Positions 1 through 11,715 of a stretch of DNA of 64,000 nucleotides are shown here, piece by piece. The DNA lies in contig MBPM02000174.1 in the NCBI GenBank assembly GCA_001695595.3, positions 1 through 64,000 of the forward strand, given 5' to 3'. Under the pieces are notes generated by a model, which made no database searches, was not told where the DNA came from, and saw nothing but the letters and a program-made list of their open reading frames with translations. Each line of letters opens with the position of its first letter. Within the stretch, counting starts at the first letter, position 1. Position numbers and translations under genes: made by a program. The stretch is from Plasmopara viticola. Lineage: Eukaryota; Oomycota; Peronosporomycetes; Peronosporales; Peronosporaceae.

Positions 1-533
1 ATTGATTCTGGAAATTGAGCTTATAACCATACTTTACTTTCAAAAACACTATGACGGGTGATGCCGTTGTCTTACTCAGTGCCTGTACTTCGATCTCCTT
101 TTTCTTGATGAAAAATTAGATTCTTTTAAGTATAGGATTTTCAAGTCCACTGCGTTTAGACTCTCAATAACTCATACAAGTGCTGCGAGAAAAAGCTGTC
201 CAGAAAGACACACCTTTATCATCATACATCCACTTTTTGCTATCAGCTTCCTTTTTTGTGTCAGTAAGTCTTGAATGTCGGTCGGGACATGTCAAAAGTC
301 ATATCCTGTACTTAATTATACGGTCAGTATTCGTTGATTATGACCTTCGATATTTCATTTACTTAAATTGTTTTCACTACTAAACACCTATATAATCAGG
401 AGAAAGGAATCAGGGCAAAACAATAATTCTATCCCAACTGCAGTAACAACAACTCGTAAAAGCATAGATCAACAACTACGACAAAAGACCTTCGAATTGA
501 CAAACTTTATTCTTTAAAACGGAAACGACAGCA

Positions 534-869
534 TCAACAGCAGCGTGGTGTCATATCTAGTAGTAGATGAAATCCGAGCATCAAATAATTGAGTGAGGGT
601 ACGATATTGTAAGTCGGATACGTCGACCCAGATCTACCACCAGCCTCCACCCAGCCACCACCTAAGCCCCCGCCCCAGCCACCACCCCATCCGAGTCCAC
701 CCCAAGGCCCTCCCCAGCCCCAGAATTCCTTCTTATTACCTTCTGGACCCTTACCTGCAGCAGGTGCTGCCTCTGTAGGCATAGCTGCTGACCGCAGTGC
801 ATTTTGGTCAGCAGCGGCATAGTTTGCAACGGCAATTGCAGCAGCGACGGCGAAAGCAGTAAACTTCAT
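534..869 (-). pseudogene. Copy 1: GW-rich secreted protein gene with frameshifted tail
   Basis: The start codon at 869 and signal peptide match the intact copies. The tail has lost one 12-bp GGGW repeat plus one further base near 650-660, so the frame misses the normal stop (634-636) and runs into the former 3' untranslated region, giving 111 residues. The new C-terminus has a long non-GW stretch. A one-base deletion also lies just upstream of the start (GTCTATCG instead of GTCGTATCG). This edge copy is probably decaying, though a secreted variant product cannot be excluded. Confidence 0.8.
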
Positions 870-1751
870 GGTCTATCGAGGAGTAGACAACCAAGCAAAG
901 TTGTTTTCAAAGTCTCGAAGCAAGTTGCGTTGTGATGAATATGTATGCCGTGTCTCCTCTTCGAGCGGTAAATCCTGTCATTTTCTTGAATTTTTACCAG
1001 CATCCAAATCCATCGCGAATTTGATGGCACCTCAGTAGCTGAAAATTACACTTTCTTGTCATTTGTGATGTGTTTGTATCTGACGGATTCGTTCATTAAA
1101 GCCACTATGTAAAACCTATAATTTAATGATCAATGAGCAAAACAATGGAATTTTTGCGTCCTACCATATAAAGTTGCGGTCCTGACCAGTACTTATCCAT
1201 CTAAATATGATTGATTCTGGAAATTGAGCTTATAACCATACTTTACTTTCAAAAACACTATGACGGGTGATGCCGTTGTCTTACTCAGTGCCTGTACTTC
1301 GATCTCCTTTTTCTTGATGAAAAGTTAGATTCTTTTAAGTATAGGATTTTCAAGTCCAATGCGTTTAGACTCTCAATAACTCATACAAGTGCTGCGAGAA
1401 AAAGCTGTCCAGAAAGACACACCTTTATCATCATACATCCACTTTTTGCTATCAGCTTCCTTTTTTTGTCAGTAAGTCTTGAATGTCGGTCGGGACATGT
1501 CAAAAGTCATATCCTGTACTTAATTATACGGTCAGTATTCGTTGATATGACCTTCGATATTCATTCACTTAAATTGTTTTCACTACTAAACACCTATATA
1601 ATCAGGAGAAAGGAATCAGGGCAAAACAATAATTCTATCCCAACTGCAGTAACAACAAACTCGTAAAAGCATAGATCAACAACTACGACAAAAGACCTTC
1701 GAATTGACAAACTTTATTCTTTAAAACACCCAGCCTCCACCCCAGCCACAC

Positions 1752-1958
1752 CTAAGCCTCCGCCCCAGCCACCACCCCATCCGAGTCCACCCAAGGCCCT
1801 CCCCAGCCCCAGAATTCCTTCTTATTACCTTCTGGACCCTTACCTGCAGCAGGTGCTGCCTCTGTAGGCATAGCTGCTGACCGCAGTGCATTTTGGTCAG
1901 CAGCGGCATAGTTTGCAACGGCAATTGCAGCAGCGACGGCGAAAGCAGTAAACTTCAT
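1752..1958 (-). pseudogene. Copy 2: GW-rich gene lacking its 3' end
   Basis: The start at 1958 and signal peptide are intact. One C is missing in the CCGAGTCCACCC region near 1783-1790, shifting the frame after the GGPW motif so that it ends at 1752. A deletion has also joined the poly(A)-signal region (about 1727) directly to the middle of the Gly/Trp tail, removing the normal stop codon and most of the 3' untranslated region. The distance between starts of copies 1 and 2 is 1089 bp instead of about 1220, which matches this loss. Confidence 0.85.
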
Positions 1959-2798
1959 GGTCGTATCGAGGAGTAGACAACCAAGCAAAGTTGATTTCAA
2001 AGTCTCGAAGCAAGTTGCGTTGTGATGAATATGTATGCCGTGTCTCCTCTTCGAGCGGTAAATCCTGTCATTTTCTTGAATTTTTACCAGCATCCAAATC
2101 CATCGCGAATTTGATGGCACCTCAGTAGCTGAAAATTACACTTTCTTGTCATTTGTGATGTGTTTGTATCTGACGGATTCCGTTCATTAACGCCACTATG
2201 TAAAACCTAAAATTTAATGATGAGCAAAACAATGATATTTTGCTTCGTCCTGCCATATAAAGTTGCGGTCTGACCAGTACTTATCCATCTAAATATGATT
2301 GATTCTGGAAATTGAGCTTATATACTATTACTTTCAAAAACACTATGACGGGTGATGCCGTTGTCTTACTCAGTGCCTGTACTTCGATCTTTTTTCTTGA
2401 TGAAAAGTTAGATTCTTTTAAGTATAGGATTCTCAAGTCCACTGCGTTTAGACTCTCAATAACTCATACAAGTGCTGCGAGAAAAAGCTGTCCAGAAAGA
2501 CACACCTTTATCATCATACATCCACTTTTTGCTATCAGCTTCCTTTTTTGTGTCAGTAAGTCTTGAATGTCGGTCGGGACATGTCAAAAGTCATATCCTG
2601 TACTTAATTATACGGTCAGTATTCGTTGATATGACCTTCGATAATTCATTCACTTAAATTGTTTTCACCACTAAACACCTATATAATCAGGAGAAAGGAA
2701 TCAGGGCAAAACAATAATTCTATCCCAACTGCAGTAACAACAGACTCGTAAAAAGCATAGATCAACAACTACGACAAAAGACCTTCGAATTGACAAAC

Positions 2799-2804
2799 TT
2801 TATT
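2799..2804 (-). terminator. Poly(A) signal AATAAA of copy 3
   Basis: AATAAA on the minus strand, 121 nt past the stop of copy 3, inside an AAAGAATAAAGT context that recurs in most units. Copies 7, 8, 21 and 35 lack the hexamer because of local indels. Function is inferred from the canonical eukaryotic signal. Confidence 0.5.
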
Positions 2805-2925
2805 CTTTAAAACGGAAACGACAGCATCAGAGCAGCGTGGTGTCATATCTAGTAGTAGATGAATTCCGAGCATCAAATAATTGAGTGAGGGTACGATATT
2901 GTAAGTCGGATACGTCGACCCAGAT

Positions 2926-3174
2926 CTACCACCAGCCTCCACCCCAGCCTCCACCCCAGCCACCACCTAAGCCTCCGCCCCAGCCACCACCCCATCCGAG
3001 TCCACCCCAAGGCCCTCCCCAGCCCCAGAATTCCTTCTTATTACCTTCTGGACCCTTACCTGCAGCAGGTGCTGCCTCTGTAGGCATAGCTGCTGACCGC
3101 AGTGCATTTTGGTCAGCAGCGGCATAGTTTGCAACGGCAATTGCAGCAGCGACGGCGAAAGCAGTAAACTTCAT
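2926..3174 (-). CDS. Copy 3: small secreted Gly/Trp-rich protein (reference copy)
   Basis: This 82-residue protein is the reference for the array. Residues 1-20 are a typical signal peptide (Lys2, then a hydrophobic Ala/Val/Ile core, ending Ala-Ala-Ala before Asp21). Residues 21-48 form a hydrophilic Ala/Pro/Glu/Lys linker. Residues 49-82 are almost only Gly and Trp, with nine Trp (50, 52, 56, 61, 65, 73, 77, 81, 82) and Leu at 59 and 69; from 61 to 81 a Trp or Leu occurs every fourth residue with Gly-Gly-Gly between. There is no Cys and no RXLR motif. I chose the start at 3174 because it opens the signal peptide and sits in a good ACCATGA context. The frame extends upstream by 54 codons, but that extension begins at GTG, would bury the signal peptide and is not conserved in all copies. 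Likely exported to the wall, matrix or host interface. The exact function is unknown; glycine-rich wall or adhesive proteins are the closest analogy. Confidence 0.85.
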   Translation of the reverse strand: MKFTAFAVAAAIAVANYAAADQNALRSAAMPTEAAPAAGKGPEGNKKEFWGWGGPWGGLGWGGGWGGGLGGGWGGGWGGGWW

Positions 3175-3427
3175 GGTCGTATCGAGGAGTAGACAACCAA
3201 GCAAAGTTGATTTCAAAGTCTCAAAGCAAGTTGCGTTGTGATGAATATGTATGCCGTGTCTCCTCTTCGAGCGGTAAATCCTGTCATTTTCTTGAATTTT
3301 TACCAGCATCCAAATCCATCGCGAATTTGATGGCACCTCAGTAGCTGAAAATTACACTTTCTTGTCATTTGTGATGTGTTTGTATCTGACGGATTCCGTT
3401 CATTAACGCCACTATGTAAAACCTAAA

Positions 3428-3479
3428 ATTTAATGATCAATGAGCAAAACAATGGAATTTTTGCGTCCTACCATATAAA
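3428..3479 (-). promoter_or_regulatory. Candidate core promoter of the array gene (copy 3 as example)
   Basis: On the minus strand a TTTATAT stretch (3473-3479) lies about 30 bp upstream of GCTCATT (3439-3445), which is followed by CATTAA and then an AT-rich run. Known oomycete initiators resemble GCTCATT-YYN-CAWTTT; this site matches the first seven positions and the following CA. It would give a leader of about 270 nt containing upstream ATGs, long for an oomycete, so a second start nearer the gene (TTCATCACAACGC, about 70-80 bp from the ATG) is an alternative. The arrangement recurs in nearly every unit; copy 12 has lost the TATA-like part. Confidence 0.35.
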
Positions 3480-4149
3480 GTTGCGGTCCTGACCAGTACT
3501 TATCCATCTAAATATGATTGATTCTGGAAATTGAGCTTATAACCATACTTTACTTTCAAAAACACTATGACGGGTGATGCCGTTGTCTTACTCAGTGCCT
3601 GTACTTCGATCTCCTTTTTCTTGATGAAAAGTTAGATTCTTTTAAGTATAGGATTCTCAAGTCCACTGCGTTTAGACTCTCAATAACTCATACAAGTGCT
3701 GCGAGAAAAAGCTGTCCAGAAAGACACACCTTTATCATCATACATCCACTTTTTGCTATCAGCTTCCTTTTTTGTGTCAGTAAGTCTTGAATGTCGGTCG
3801 GGACATGTCAAAAGTCATATCCTGTACTTAATTATACGGTCAGTATTCGTTGATATGACCTTCGATATTTCATTTACTTAAATTGTTTTCACTACTAAAC
3901 ACCTATATAATCAGGAGAAAGGAATCAGGGCAAAACAATAATTCTATCCCAACTGCAGTAACAACAAACTCGTAAAATGCATAGATCAACAACTACGACA
4001 AAAGACCTTCGAATTGACAAACTTTATTCTTTAAAACGGAAACGACAGCATCAGCAGCAGCGTGGTGTCATATCTAGTAGTAGATGAATCCGAGCATCAA
4101 ATAATTGAGTGAGGGTACGATATTGTAAGTCGGATACGTCGACCCAGAT

Positions 4150-4398
4150 CTACCACCAGCCTCCACCCCAGCCTCCACCCCAGCCACCACCTAAGCCTCC
4201 GCCCCAGCCACCACCCCATCCGAGTCCACCCCAAGGCCCTCCCCAGCCCCAGAATTCCTTCTTATTACCTTCTGGACCCTTACCTGCAGCAGGTGCTGCC
4301 TCTGTAGGCATAGCTGCTGACCGCAGTGCATTTTGGTCAGCAGCGGCATAGTTTGCAACGGCAATTGCAGCAGCGACGGCGAAAGCAGTAAACTTCAT
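4150..4398 (-). CDS. Copy 4: GW-rich secreted protein
   Basis: Encodes exactly the reference 82 residues described at copy 3. Start codon 1224 bp from that of copy 3. The upstream spacer has a small deletion in the AATTTAATGATCAATGAG part (about 4650-4660), so the GCTCATT motif is altered in this unit. AATAAA is present downstream. Confidence 0.85.
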   Translation of the reverse strand: MKFTAFAVAAAIAVANYAAADQNALRSAAMPTEAAPAAGKGPEGNKKEFWGWGGPWGGLGWGGGWGGGLGGGWGGGWGGGWW

Positions 4399-5365
4399 GG
4401 TCGTATCGAGGAGTAGACAACCAAGCAAAGTTGATTTCAAAGTCTCGAAGCAAGTTGCGTTGTGATGAATATGTATGCCGTGTCTCCTCTTCGAGCGGTA
4501 AATCCTGTCATTTTCTTGAATTTTTACCAGCATCCAAATCCATCGCGAATTTGATGGCACCTCAGTAGCTGAAAATTACACTTTCTTGTCATTTGTGATG
4601 TGTTTGTATCTGACGGATTCCGTCCATTAACGCCACTATGTAAAACCTAAATTTAAATGAGCAAAACAATGGAATTTTTGCGTCCTGCCATATAAAGTTG
4701 CGGTTCTGACCAGTACTTATCCATCTAAATATGATTGATTCTGGAAATTGAGCGTATAACCATACTTTACTTTCAAAAACACTATGACGGGTGATGCCGT
4801 TGTCTTACTCAGTGCCTGTACTTCGATCTTTTTTTTCTTGATAAAAAGTTAGATTCTTTTGAGTATAGGATTCTCAAGTCCACTGCGTTTAGACTCTCAA
4901 TAACTCATACAAGTGCTGCGAGAAAAAGCTGTCCAGAAAGACACACCTTTCTCATCATACATCCACTTTTTGCTATCAGCTTCCTTTTTTGTGTCAGTAA
5001 GTCTTGAATGTCGGTCGGGACATGTCAAAAGTCATATCCTGTACTTAATTACACGGTCAGTATTCGTTGATATGACCTTCGATAATTCATTCACTTAAAT
5101 TGTTTTCACCACTAAACACCTATATAATCAGGAGAAAGGAATCAGGGCAAAACAATAATTCCATCCCAACTGCAGTAACAACAGACTCGTAAAAGCATAG
5201 ATCAACAACTACGACAAAAGACCTTCGAATTGACTAATTTTATTCTTTAAAACGGAAACGACAGCATCAGAAGCAGCGTGGTGTCATATCTAGTAGTAGA
5301 TGAATCCGAGCATCAAATAATTGAGTGAGGGTACGATATTGTAAGTCGGATACGTCGACCCAGAT

Positions 5366-5614
5366 CTACCACCAGCCTCCACCCCAGCCTCCACCCCAGC
5401 CACCACCTAAGCCTCCGCCCCAGCCACCACCCCATCCGAGTCCACCCCAAGGCCCTCCCCAGCCCCAGAATTCCTTCTTATTACCTTCTGGACCCTTACC
5501 TGCAGCAGGTGCTGCCTCTGTAGGCATAGCTGCTGACCGCAGTGCATTTTGGTCAGCAGCGGCATAGTTTGCAACGGCAATTGCAGCAGCGACGGCGAAA
5601 GCAGTAAACTTCAT
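5366..5614 (-). CDS. Copy 5: GW-rich secreted protein
   Basis: Same 82 residues as the reference copy. The 3' region carries a variant (GACTAATTTTATT on the plus strand) that keeps AATAAA but changes its flank. The same variant appears near copy 25 and at copy 37 on the plus strand, suggesting exchange between blocks. Confidence 0.85.
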   Translation of the reverse strand: MKFTAFAVAAAIAVANYAAADQNALRSAAMPTEAAPAAGKGPEGNKKEFWGWGGPWGGLGWGGGWGGGLGGGWGGGWGGGWW

Positions 5615-6589
5615 GGTCGTATCGAGGAGTAGACAACCAAGCAAAGTTGATTTCAAAGTCTCGAAGCAAGTTGCGTTGTGATGAATATGTATGCCGTGTC
5701 TCCTCTTCGAGCGGTAAATCCTGTCATTTTCTTGAATTTTTACCAGCATCCAAATCCATCGCGAATTTGATGGCACCTCAGTAGCTGAAAATTACACTTT
5801 TTTGTCATTTGTGATGTGTTTGTATCTGACGGATTCCGTCCATTAACGCCACTATGTAAAACCTAAAATTTAATTATCAATGAGCAAAACAATAAATATT
5901 TTTGCGTCCTGCCATATAAAGTTGCGGTCCTGATCAGTACTTATCCATCTAAATATGATTGATTCTGGAAATTGAGCTTATAACCATACTTTACTTTCAA
6001 AAACACTATGACGGGTGATGCCGTTGTCTTACTCAGTGCCTGTACTTCGATCTCCTTTTTCTTGATGAAAAGTTAGATTCTTTTAAGTATAGGATTCTCA
6101 AGTCCACTGCGTTTAGACTCTCAATAACTCATACAAGTGCTGCGAGAAAAAGCTGTCCAGAAAGACACACCTTTATCATCATACATCCACTTTTTGCTAT
6201 CAGCTTCCTTTTTTGTGTCAGTAAGTCTTGAATGTCGGTCGGGACATGTCAAAAGTCATATCCTGTACTTAATTATACGGTCAGTATTCGTTGATATGAC
6301 CTTCGATATTCATTCACTTAAATTGTTTTCACCACTAAACACCTATATAATCAGGAGAAAGGAATCAGGGCAAAACAATAATTCTATCCCAACTGCAGTA
6401 ACAACAAACTCGTAAAAGCATAGATCAACAACTACGACAAAAGACCTTCGAATTGACAAACTTTATTCTTTAAAACGGAAACGACAGCATCAGAAGCAGC
6501 GTGGTGTCATATTTAGTAGTAGATGAATTCCGAGCATCAAATAATTGAGTGAGGGTACGATATTGTAAGTCGGATACGTCGACCCAGAT

Positions 6590-6838
6590 CTACCACCAGC
6601 CTCCACCCCAGCCTCCACCCCAGCCACCACCTAAGCCTCCGCCCCAGCCACCACCCCATCCGAGTCCACCCCAAGGCCCTCCCCAGCCCCAGAATTCCTT
6701 CTTATTACCTTCTGGACCCTTACCTGCAGCAGGTGCTGCCTCTGTAGGCATAGCTGCTGACCGCAGTGCATTTTGGTCAGCAGCGGCATAGTTTGCAACG
6801 GCAATTGCAGCAGCGACGGCGAAAGCAGTAAACTTCAT
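6590..6838 (-). CDS. Copy 6: GW-rich secreted protein
   Basis: Same 82 residues as the reference. Spacing to copy 5 is 1224 bp. The candidate core promoter and AATAAA are both kept, so this is a typical full unit. Confidence 0.85.
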   Translation of the reverse strand: MKFTAFAVAAAIAVANYAAADQNALRSAAMPTEAAPAAGKGPEGNKKEFWGWGGPWGGLGWGGGWGGGLGGGWGGGWGGGWW

Positions 6839-7803
6839 GGTCGTATCGAGGAGTAGACAACCAAGCAAAGTTGATTTCAAAGTCTCGAAGCAAGTTGCGT
6901 TGTGATGAATATGTATGCCGTGTCTCCTCTTCGAGCGGTAAATCCTGTCATTTTCTTGAATTTTTACCAGCATCCAAATCCATCGCGAATTTGATGGCAC
7001 CTCAGTAGCTGAAAATTACACTTTCTTGTCATTTGTGATGTGTTTGTATCTGACGGATTCGTTCATTAACGCCACTATGTAAAACCTAAAATTTAATGAT
7101 CAATGAGCAAAACAATGGAATTTTTGCGTCCTACCATATAAAGTTGCGGTCCTGACCAGTACTTATCCATCTAAATATGATTGATTCTGGAAATTGAGCT
7201 TATAACCATACTTTACTTCCAAAAACACTATGACGGGTGATGCCGTTGTCTTACTCAGTGCCTGTACTTCGATCTCCTTTTTCTTGATGAAAAGTTAGAT
7301 TCTTTTAAGTATAGGATTCTCAAATCCACTGCGTTAAGACTCTCAATAACTCATACAAGTGCTGCGAGAAAAAGCTGTCCAGAAAGACACACCTTTATCA
7401 TCATACATCCACTTTTTGCTATCAGCTTCCTTTTTTGTGTCAGTAAGTCTTGAATGTCGGTCGGGACATGTCAAAAGTCATATCCTGTACTTAATTATAC
7501 AGTCAGTATTCGTTGATATGACCTTCGATATTCATTCACTTAAATTGTTTTCACCACTAAACACCTATATAATCAGGAGAAAGGAATCAGGGCAAAAAAT
7601 AGTTCTATCCCAACTGCAGTAACAACAAACTCGTATAGATCAACAACTACGACAAAAGACCTTCGAATTGACAAACTTAATTTTTAAAACGGAAACGACA
7701 GCATCAACAGCAGCGTGGTGTCATATCTAGTAGTAGATGAATTCCGAGCATCAAATAATTGAGTGAGGGTACGATATTGTAAGTCGGATACGTCGACCCA
7801 GAT

Positions 7804-8052
7804 CTACCACCAGCCTCCACCCCAGCCTCCACCCCAGCCACCACCTAAGCCTCCGCCCCAGCCACCACCCCATCCGAGTCCACCCCAAGGCCCTCCCCAG
7901 CCCCAGAATTCCTTCTTATTACCTTCTGGACCCTTACCTGCAGCAGGTGCTGCCTCTGTAGGCATAGCTGCTGACCGCAGTGCATTTTGGTCAGCAGCGG
8001 CATAGTCTGCAACGGCAATTGCAGCAGCGACGGCGAAAGCAGTAAACTTCAT
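7804..8052 (-). CDS. Copy 7: GW-rich secreted protein, N16D
   Basis: One replacement against the reference: Asn16 to Asp in the last part of the signal peptide, also found in copies 22, 31, 33 and 34. The AATAAA hexamer is lost (the plus strand reads AACTTAATTTTTAAAA near 7674-7688), so 3'-end formation may use another signal. Confidence 0.85.
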   Translation of the reverse strand: MKFTAFAVAAAIAVADYAAADQNALRSAAMPTEAAPAAGKGPEGNKKEFWGWGGPWGGLGWGGGWGGGLGGGWGGGWGGGWW

Positions 8053-9025
8053 GGTCGTATCGAGGAGTAGACAACCAAGCAAAGTTGATTTCAAAGTCTC
8101 GAAGCAAGTTGCGTTGTGATGAATATGTATGCCGTGTCTCCTCTTCGAGCGGTAAATCCTGTCATTTTCTTGAATTTTTACCAGCATCCAAATCCATCGC
8201 GAATTTGATGGCACCTCAGTAGCTGAAAATTACACTTTCTTGTCATTTGTGATGTGTTTGTATCTGACGGATTCCGTTCATTAACGCCACTATGTAAAAC
8301 CTAAAATTTAATGATCAATGAGCAAAACAATGGAATTTTTGCGTCCTACCATATAAAGTTGCGGTCCTGACCAGTACTTATCCATCTAAATATGATTGAT
8401 TCTGGAAATTGAGCTTATAACCATACTTTACTTTCAAAAACACTATGACGGGTGATGCCGTTGTCTTACTCAGTGCCTGTACTTCGATCTCCTTTTTCTT
8501 GATGAAAAGTTAGATTCTTTTAAGTATAGGATTCTCAAGTCCACTGCGTTTAGACTCTCAATAACTCATACAAGTGCTGCGAGAAAAAGCTGTCCAGAAA
8601 GACACACCTTTATCATCATACATCCACTTTTTGCTATCAGCTTCCTTTTTTGTGTCAGTAAGTCTTAAATGTCGGTCGGGACATGTCAAAAGTCATATCC
8701 TGTACTTAATTATACGGTCAGTATTCGTTGATATGACCTTCGATATTCATTTACTTAAATTGTTTTCACTACTAAACACCTATATAATCAGGAGAAAGGA
8801 ATCAGGGCAAAACAATAATTCTATCCCAACTGCAGTAACAACAAACTCGTAAAATGCATAGATCAACAACTACGACAAAAGACCTTCGAATTGACAAACT
8901 TTTTTTTAAAACGGAAACGACAGCATCAGCAGCAGCGTGGTGTCATATCTAGTAGTAGATGAAATCCGAGCATCAAATAATTGAGTGAGGGTACGATATT
9001 GTAAGTCGGATACGTCGACCCAGAT

Positions 9026-9274
9026 CTACCACCAGCCTCCACCCCAGCCTCCACCCCAGCCACCACCTAAGCCTCCGCCCCAGCCACCACCCCATCCGAG
9101 TCCACCCCAAGGCCCTCCCCAGCCCCAGAATTCCTTCTTATTACCTTCTGGACCCTTACCTGCAGCAGGTGCTGCCTCTGTAGGCATAGCTGCTGACCGC
9201 AGTGCATTTTGGTCAGCAGCGGCATAGTTTGCAACGGCAATTGCAGCAGCGACGGCGAAAGCAGTAAACTTCAT
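9026..9274 (-). CDS. Copy 8: GW-rich secreted protein
   Basis: Same 82 residues as the reference. The downstream poly(A) hexamer is destroyed by a small deletion that leaves a run of eight T (plus strand, about 8900-8907). The upstream spacer is typical. Confidence 0.85.
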   Translation of the reverse strand: MKFTAFAVAAAIAVANYAAADQNALRSAAMPTEAAPAAGKGPEGNKKEFWGWGGPWGGLGWGGGWGGGLGGGWGGGWGGGWW

Positions 9275-10247
9275 GGTCGTATCGAGGAGTAGACAACCAA
9301 GCAAAGTTGATTTCAAAGTCTCGAAGCAAGTTGCGTTGTGATGAATATGTATGCCGTGTCTCCTCTTCGAGCGGTAAATCCTGTCATTTTCTTGAATTTT
9401 TACCAGCATCCAAATCCATCGCGAATTTGATGGCACCTCAGTAGCTGAAAATTACACTTTCTTGTCATTTGTGATGTGTTTGTATCTGACGGATTCGTTC
9501 ATTAACGCCACTATGTAAAACCTAAAATTTAATGATCAATGAGCAAAACAATGAATTTTTGCGTCCTACCATATAAAGTTGCGGTCCTGACCAGTACTTA
9601 TCCATCTAAATATGATTGATTCTGGAAATTGAGCTTATAACCATACTTTACTTTCAAAAACACTATGACGGGTGATGCCGTTGTCTTACTCAGTGCCTGT
9701 ACTTCGATCTCCTTTTTCTTGATGAAAAGTTAGATTCTTTTAAGTATAGGATTCTCAAGTCCACTGCGTTTAGACTCTCAATAACTCATACAAGTGCTGC
9801 GAGAAAAAGCTGTCCAGAAAGACACACCTTTATCATCATACATCCACTTTTTGCTATCAGCTTCCTTTTTTGTGTCAGTAAGTCTTGAATGTCGGTCGGG
9901 ACATGTCAAAAGTCATATCCTGTACTTAATTATACGGTCAGTATTCGTTGATATGACCTTCGATAATTTATTCGGTAAAACTGTTTTCACCACTAAACAC
10001 CTATATAATCAGGAGAAAGGAATCAGGGCAAAACAATAATTCTATCCCAACTGCAGTAACAACAAACTCGTAAAAGCATAGATCAACAACTACGACAAAA
10101 GACCTTCGAATTGACAAACTTTATTTTTTAAAACGGAAACGACAGCATCATCAGCAGCGTGGTGTCATATCTAGTAGTAGATGAAATCCGAGCATCAAAT
10201 AATTGAGTGAGGGTACGATATTGTAAGTCGGATACGTCGACCCAGAT

Positions 10248-10496
10248 CTACCACCAGCCTCCACCCCAGCCTCCACCCCAGCCACCACCTAAGCCTCCGC
10301 CCCAGCCACCACCCCATCCGAGTCCACCCCAAGGCCCTCCCCAGCCCCAGAATTCCTTCTTATTACCTTCTGGACCCTTACCTGCAGCAGGTGCTGCCTC
10401 TGTAGGCATAGCTGCTGACCGCAGTGCATTTTGGTCAGCAGCGGCATAGTTTGCAACGGCAATTGCAGCAGCGACGGCGAAAGCAGTAAACTTCAT
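10248..10496 (-). CDS. Copy 9: GW-rich secreted protein
   Basis: Same 82 residues as the reference. The 3' region has a longer A-run before AATAAA, which is kept. Upstream, the spacer reads ACGTTCATTAAGCC with a one-base deletion compared with neighbours. Confidence 0.85.
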   Translation of the reverse strand: MKFTAFAVAAAIAVANYAAADQNALRSAAMPTEAAPAAGKGPEGNKKEFWGWGGPWGGLGWGGGWGGGLGGGWGGGWGGGWW

Positions 10497-11466
10497 GGTC
10501 GTATCGAGGAGTAGACAACCAAGCAAAGTTGATTTCAAAGTCTCGAAGCAAGTTGCGTTGTGATGAATATGTATGCCGTGTCTCCTCTTCGAGCGGTAAA
10601 TCCTGTCATTTTCTTGAATTTTTACCAGCATCCAAATCCATCGCGAATTTGATGGCACCTCAGTAGCTGAAAATTACACTTTCTTGTCATTTGTGATGTG
10701 TTTGTATCTGACGGATTACGTTCATTAAGCCACTATGTAAAACCTAAAATTTAATGATCAATGAGCAAAACAATGGAATTTTTGCGTCCTACCATATAAA
10801 GTTGCGGTCCTGACCAGTACTTATCCATCTAAATATGATTGATTCTGGAAATTGAGCTTATAACCATACTTTACTTTCAAAAACACTATGACGGGTGATG
10901 CCGTTGTCTTACTCAATGCCTGTACTTCGATCTCCTTTTTCTTGATGAAAAGTTAGATTCTTTTAAGTATAGGATTCTCAAGTCCACTGCGTTTAGACTC
11001 TCAATAACTCATACAAGTGCTGCGAGAAAAAGCTGTCCAGAAAGACACACCTTTATCATCATACATCCACTTTTTGCTATCAGCTTCCTTTTTTGTGTCA
11101 GTAAGTCTTGAATGTCGGTCGGGACATGTCAAAAGTCATATCCTGTACTTAATTATACGGTCAGTATTCGTTGATATGACCTTCGATATTTCATTCTTAA
11201 ATTGTTTTCACCACTAAACACCTATATAATCAGAGAAAGGAATCAGGGCAAAACAATAAATCTATCCCAACTGCAGTAACAACAAACTCGTAAAAGCATA
11301 GATCAACAACTACGACAAAAGACCTTCGAATTGACAAACTTTATTTTTAAAACGGAAACGACAGCATCATCAGCAGCGTGGTGTCATATCTAGTAGTAGA
11401 TGAAATCCGAGCATCAAATAATTGAGTGAGGGTACGATATTGTAAGTCGGATACGTCGACCCAGAT

Positions 11467-11715
11467 CTACCACCAGCCTCCACCCCAGCCTCCACCCCAG
11501 CCACCACCTAAGCCTCCGCCCCAGCCACCACCCCATCCGAGTCCACCCCAAGGCCCTCCCCAGCCCCAGAATTCCTTCTTATTGCCTTCTGGACCCTTAC
11601 CTGCAGCAGGTGCTGCCTCTGTAGGCATAGCTGCTGACCGCAGTGCATTTTGGTCAGCAGCGGCATAGTTTGCAACGGCAATTGCAGCAGCGACGGCGAA
11701 AGCAGTAAACTTCAT
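11467..11715 (-). CDS. Copy 10: GW-rich secreted protein
   Basis: Same 82 residues as the reference, with one silent change in the Gly-Asn-Lys region (plus strand TTATTGCC instead of TTATTACC near 11580). AATAAA is kept in a shortened context. Confidence 0.85.
   Translation of the reverse strand: MKFTAFAVAAAIAVANYAAADQNALRSAAMPTEAAPAAGKGPEGNKKEFWGWGGPWGGLGWGGGWGGGLGGGWGGGWGGGWW

Noticed and set aside
3050..3060. GGTAAGGG inside the CDS as a splice donor for an intron
   Set aside because: The frame is open across it, the encoded tail is conserved, and I find no convincing branch and acceptor site downstream in the gene.
2885..3127. An 80-codon proline-rich frame antisense to every array gene
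   Set aside because: It is the exact shadow of the Gly/Trp tail (GGW/CCA codons), starts at GTG and not ATG, and its conservation follows from that of the real gene.
2926..3174. RXLR or Crinkler effector
   Set aside because: After the signal peptide there is no RXLR-EER or LFLAK motif; the ALRS stretch is not a match.
3175..3336. A 54-codon in-frame N-terminal extension of the array protein
   Set aside because: It begins at GTG, would place the signal peptide internally, and is broken or replaced in copies 14, 29, 33 and 35. It is better read as leader.
3696..3881. Plus-strand frames of 61-92 codons in each spacer
   Set aside because: They start at GTG, end at different points in different copies because of indels, and show no coding signature beyond the shared repeat.
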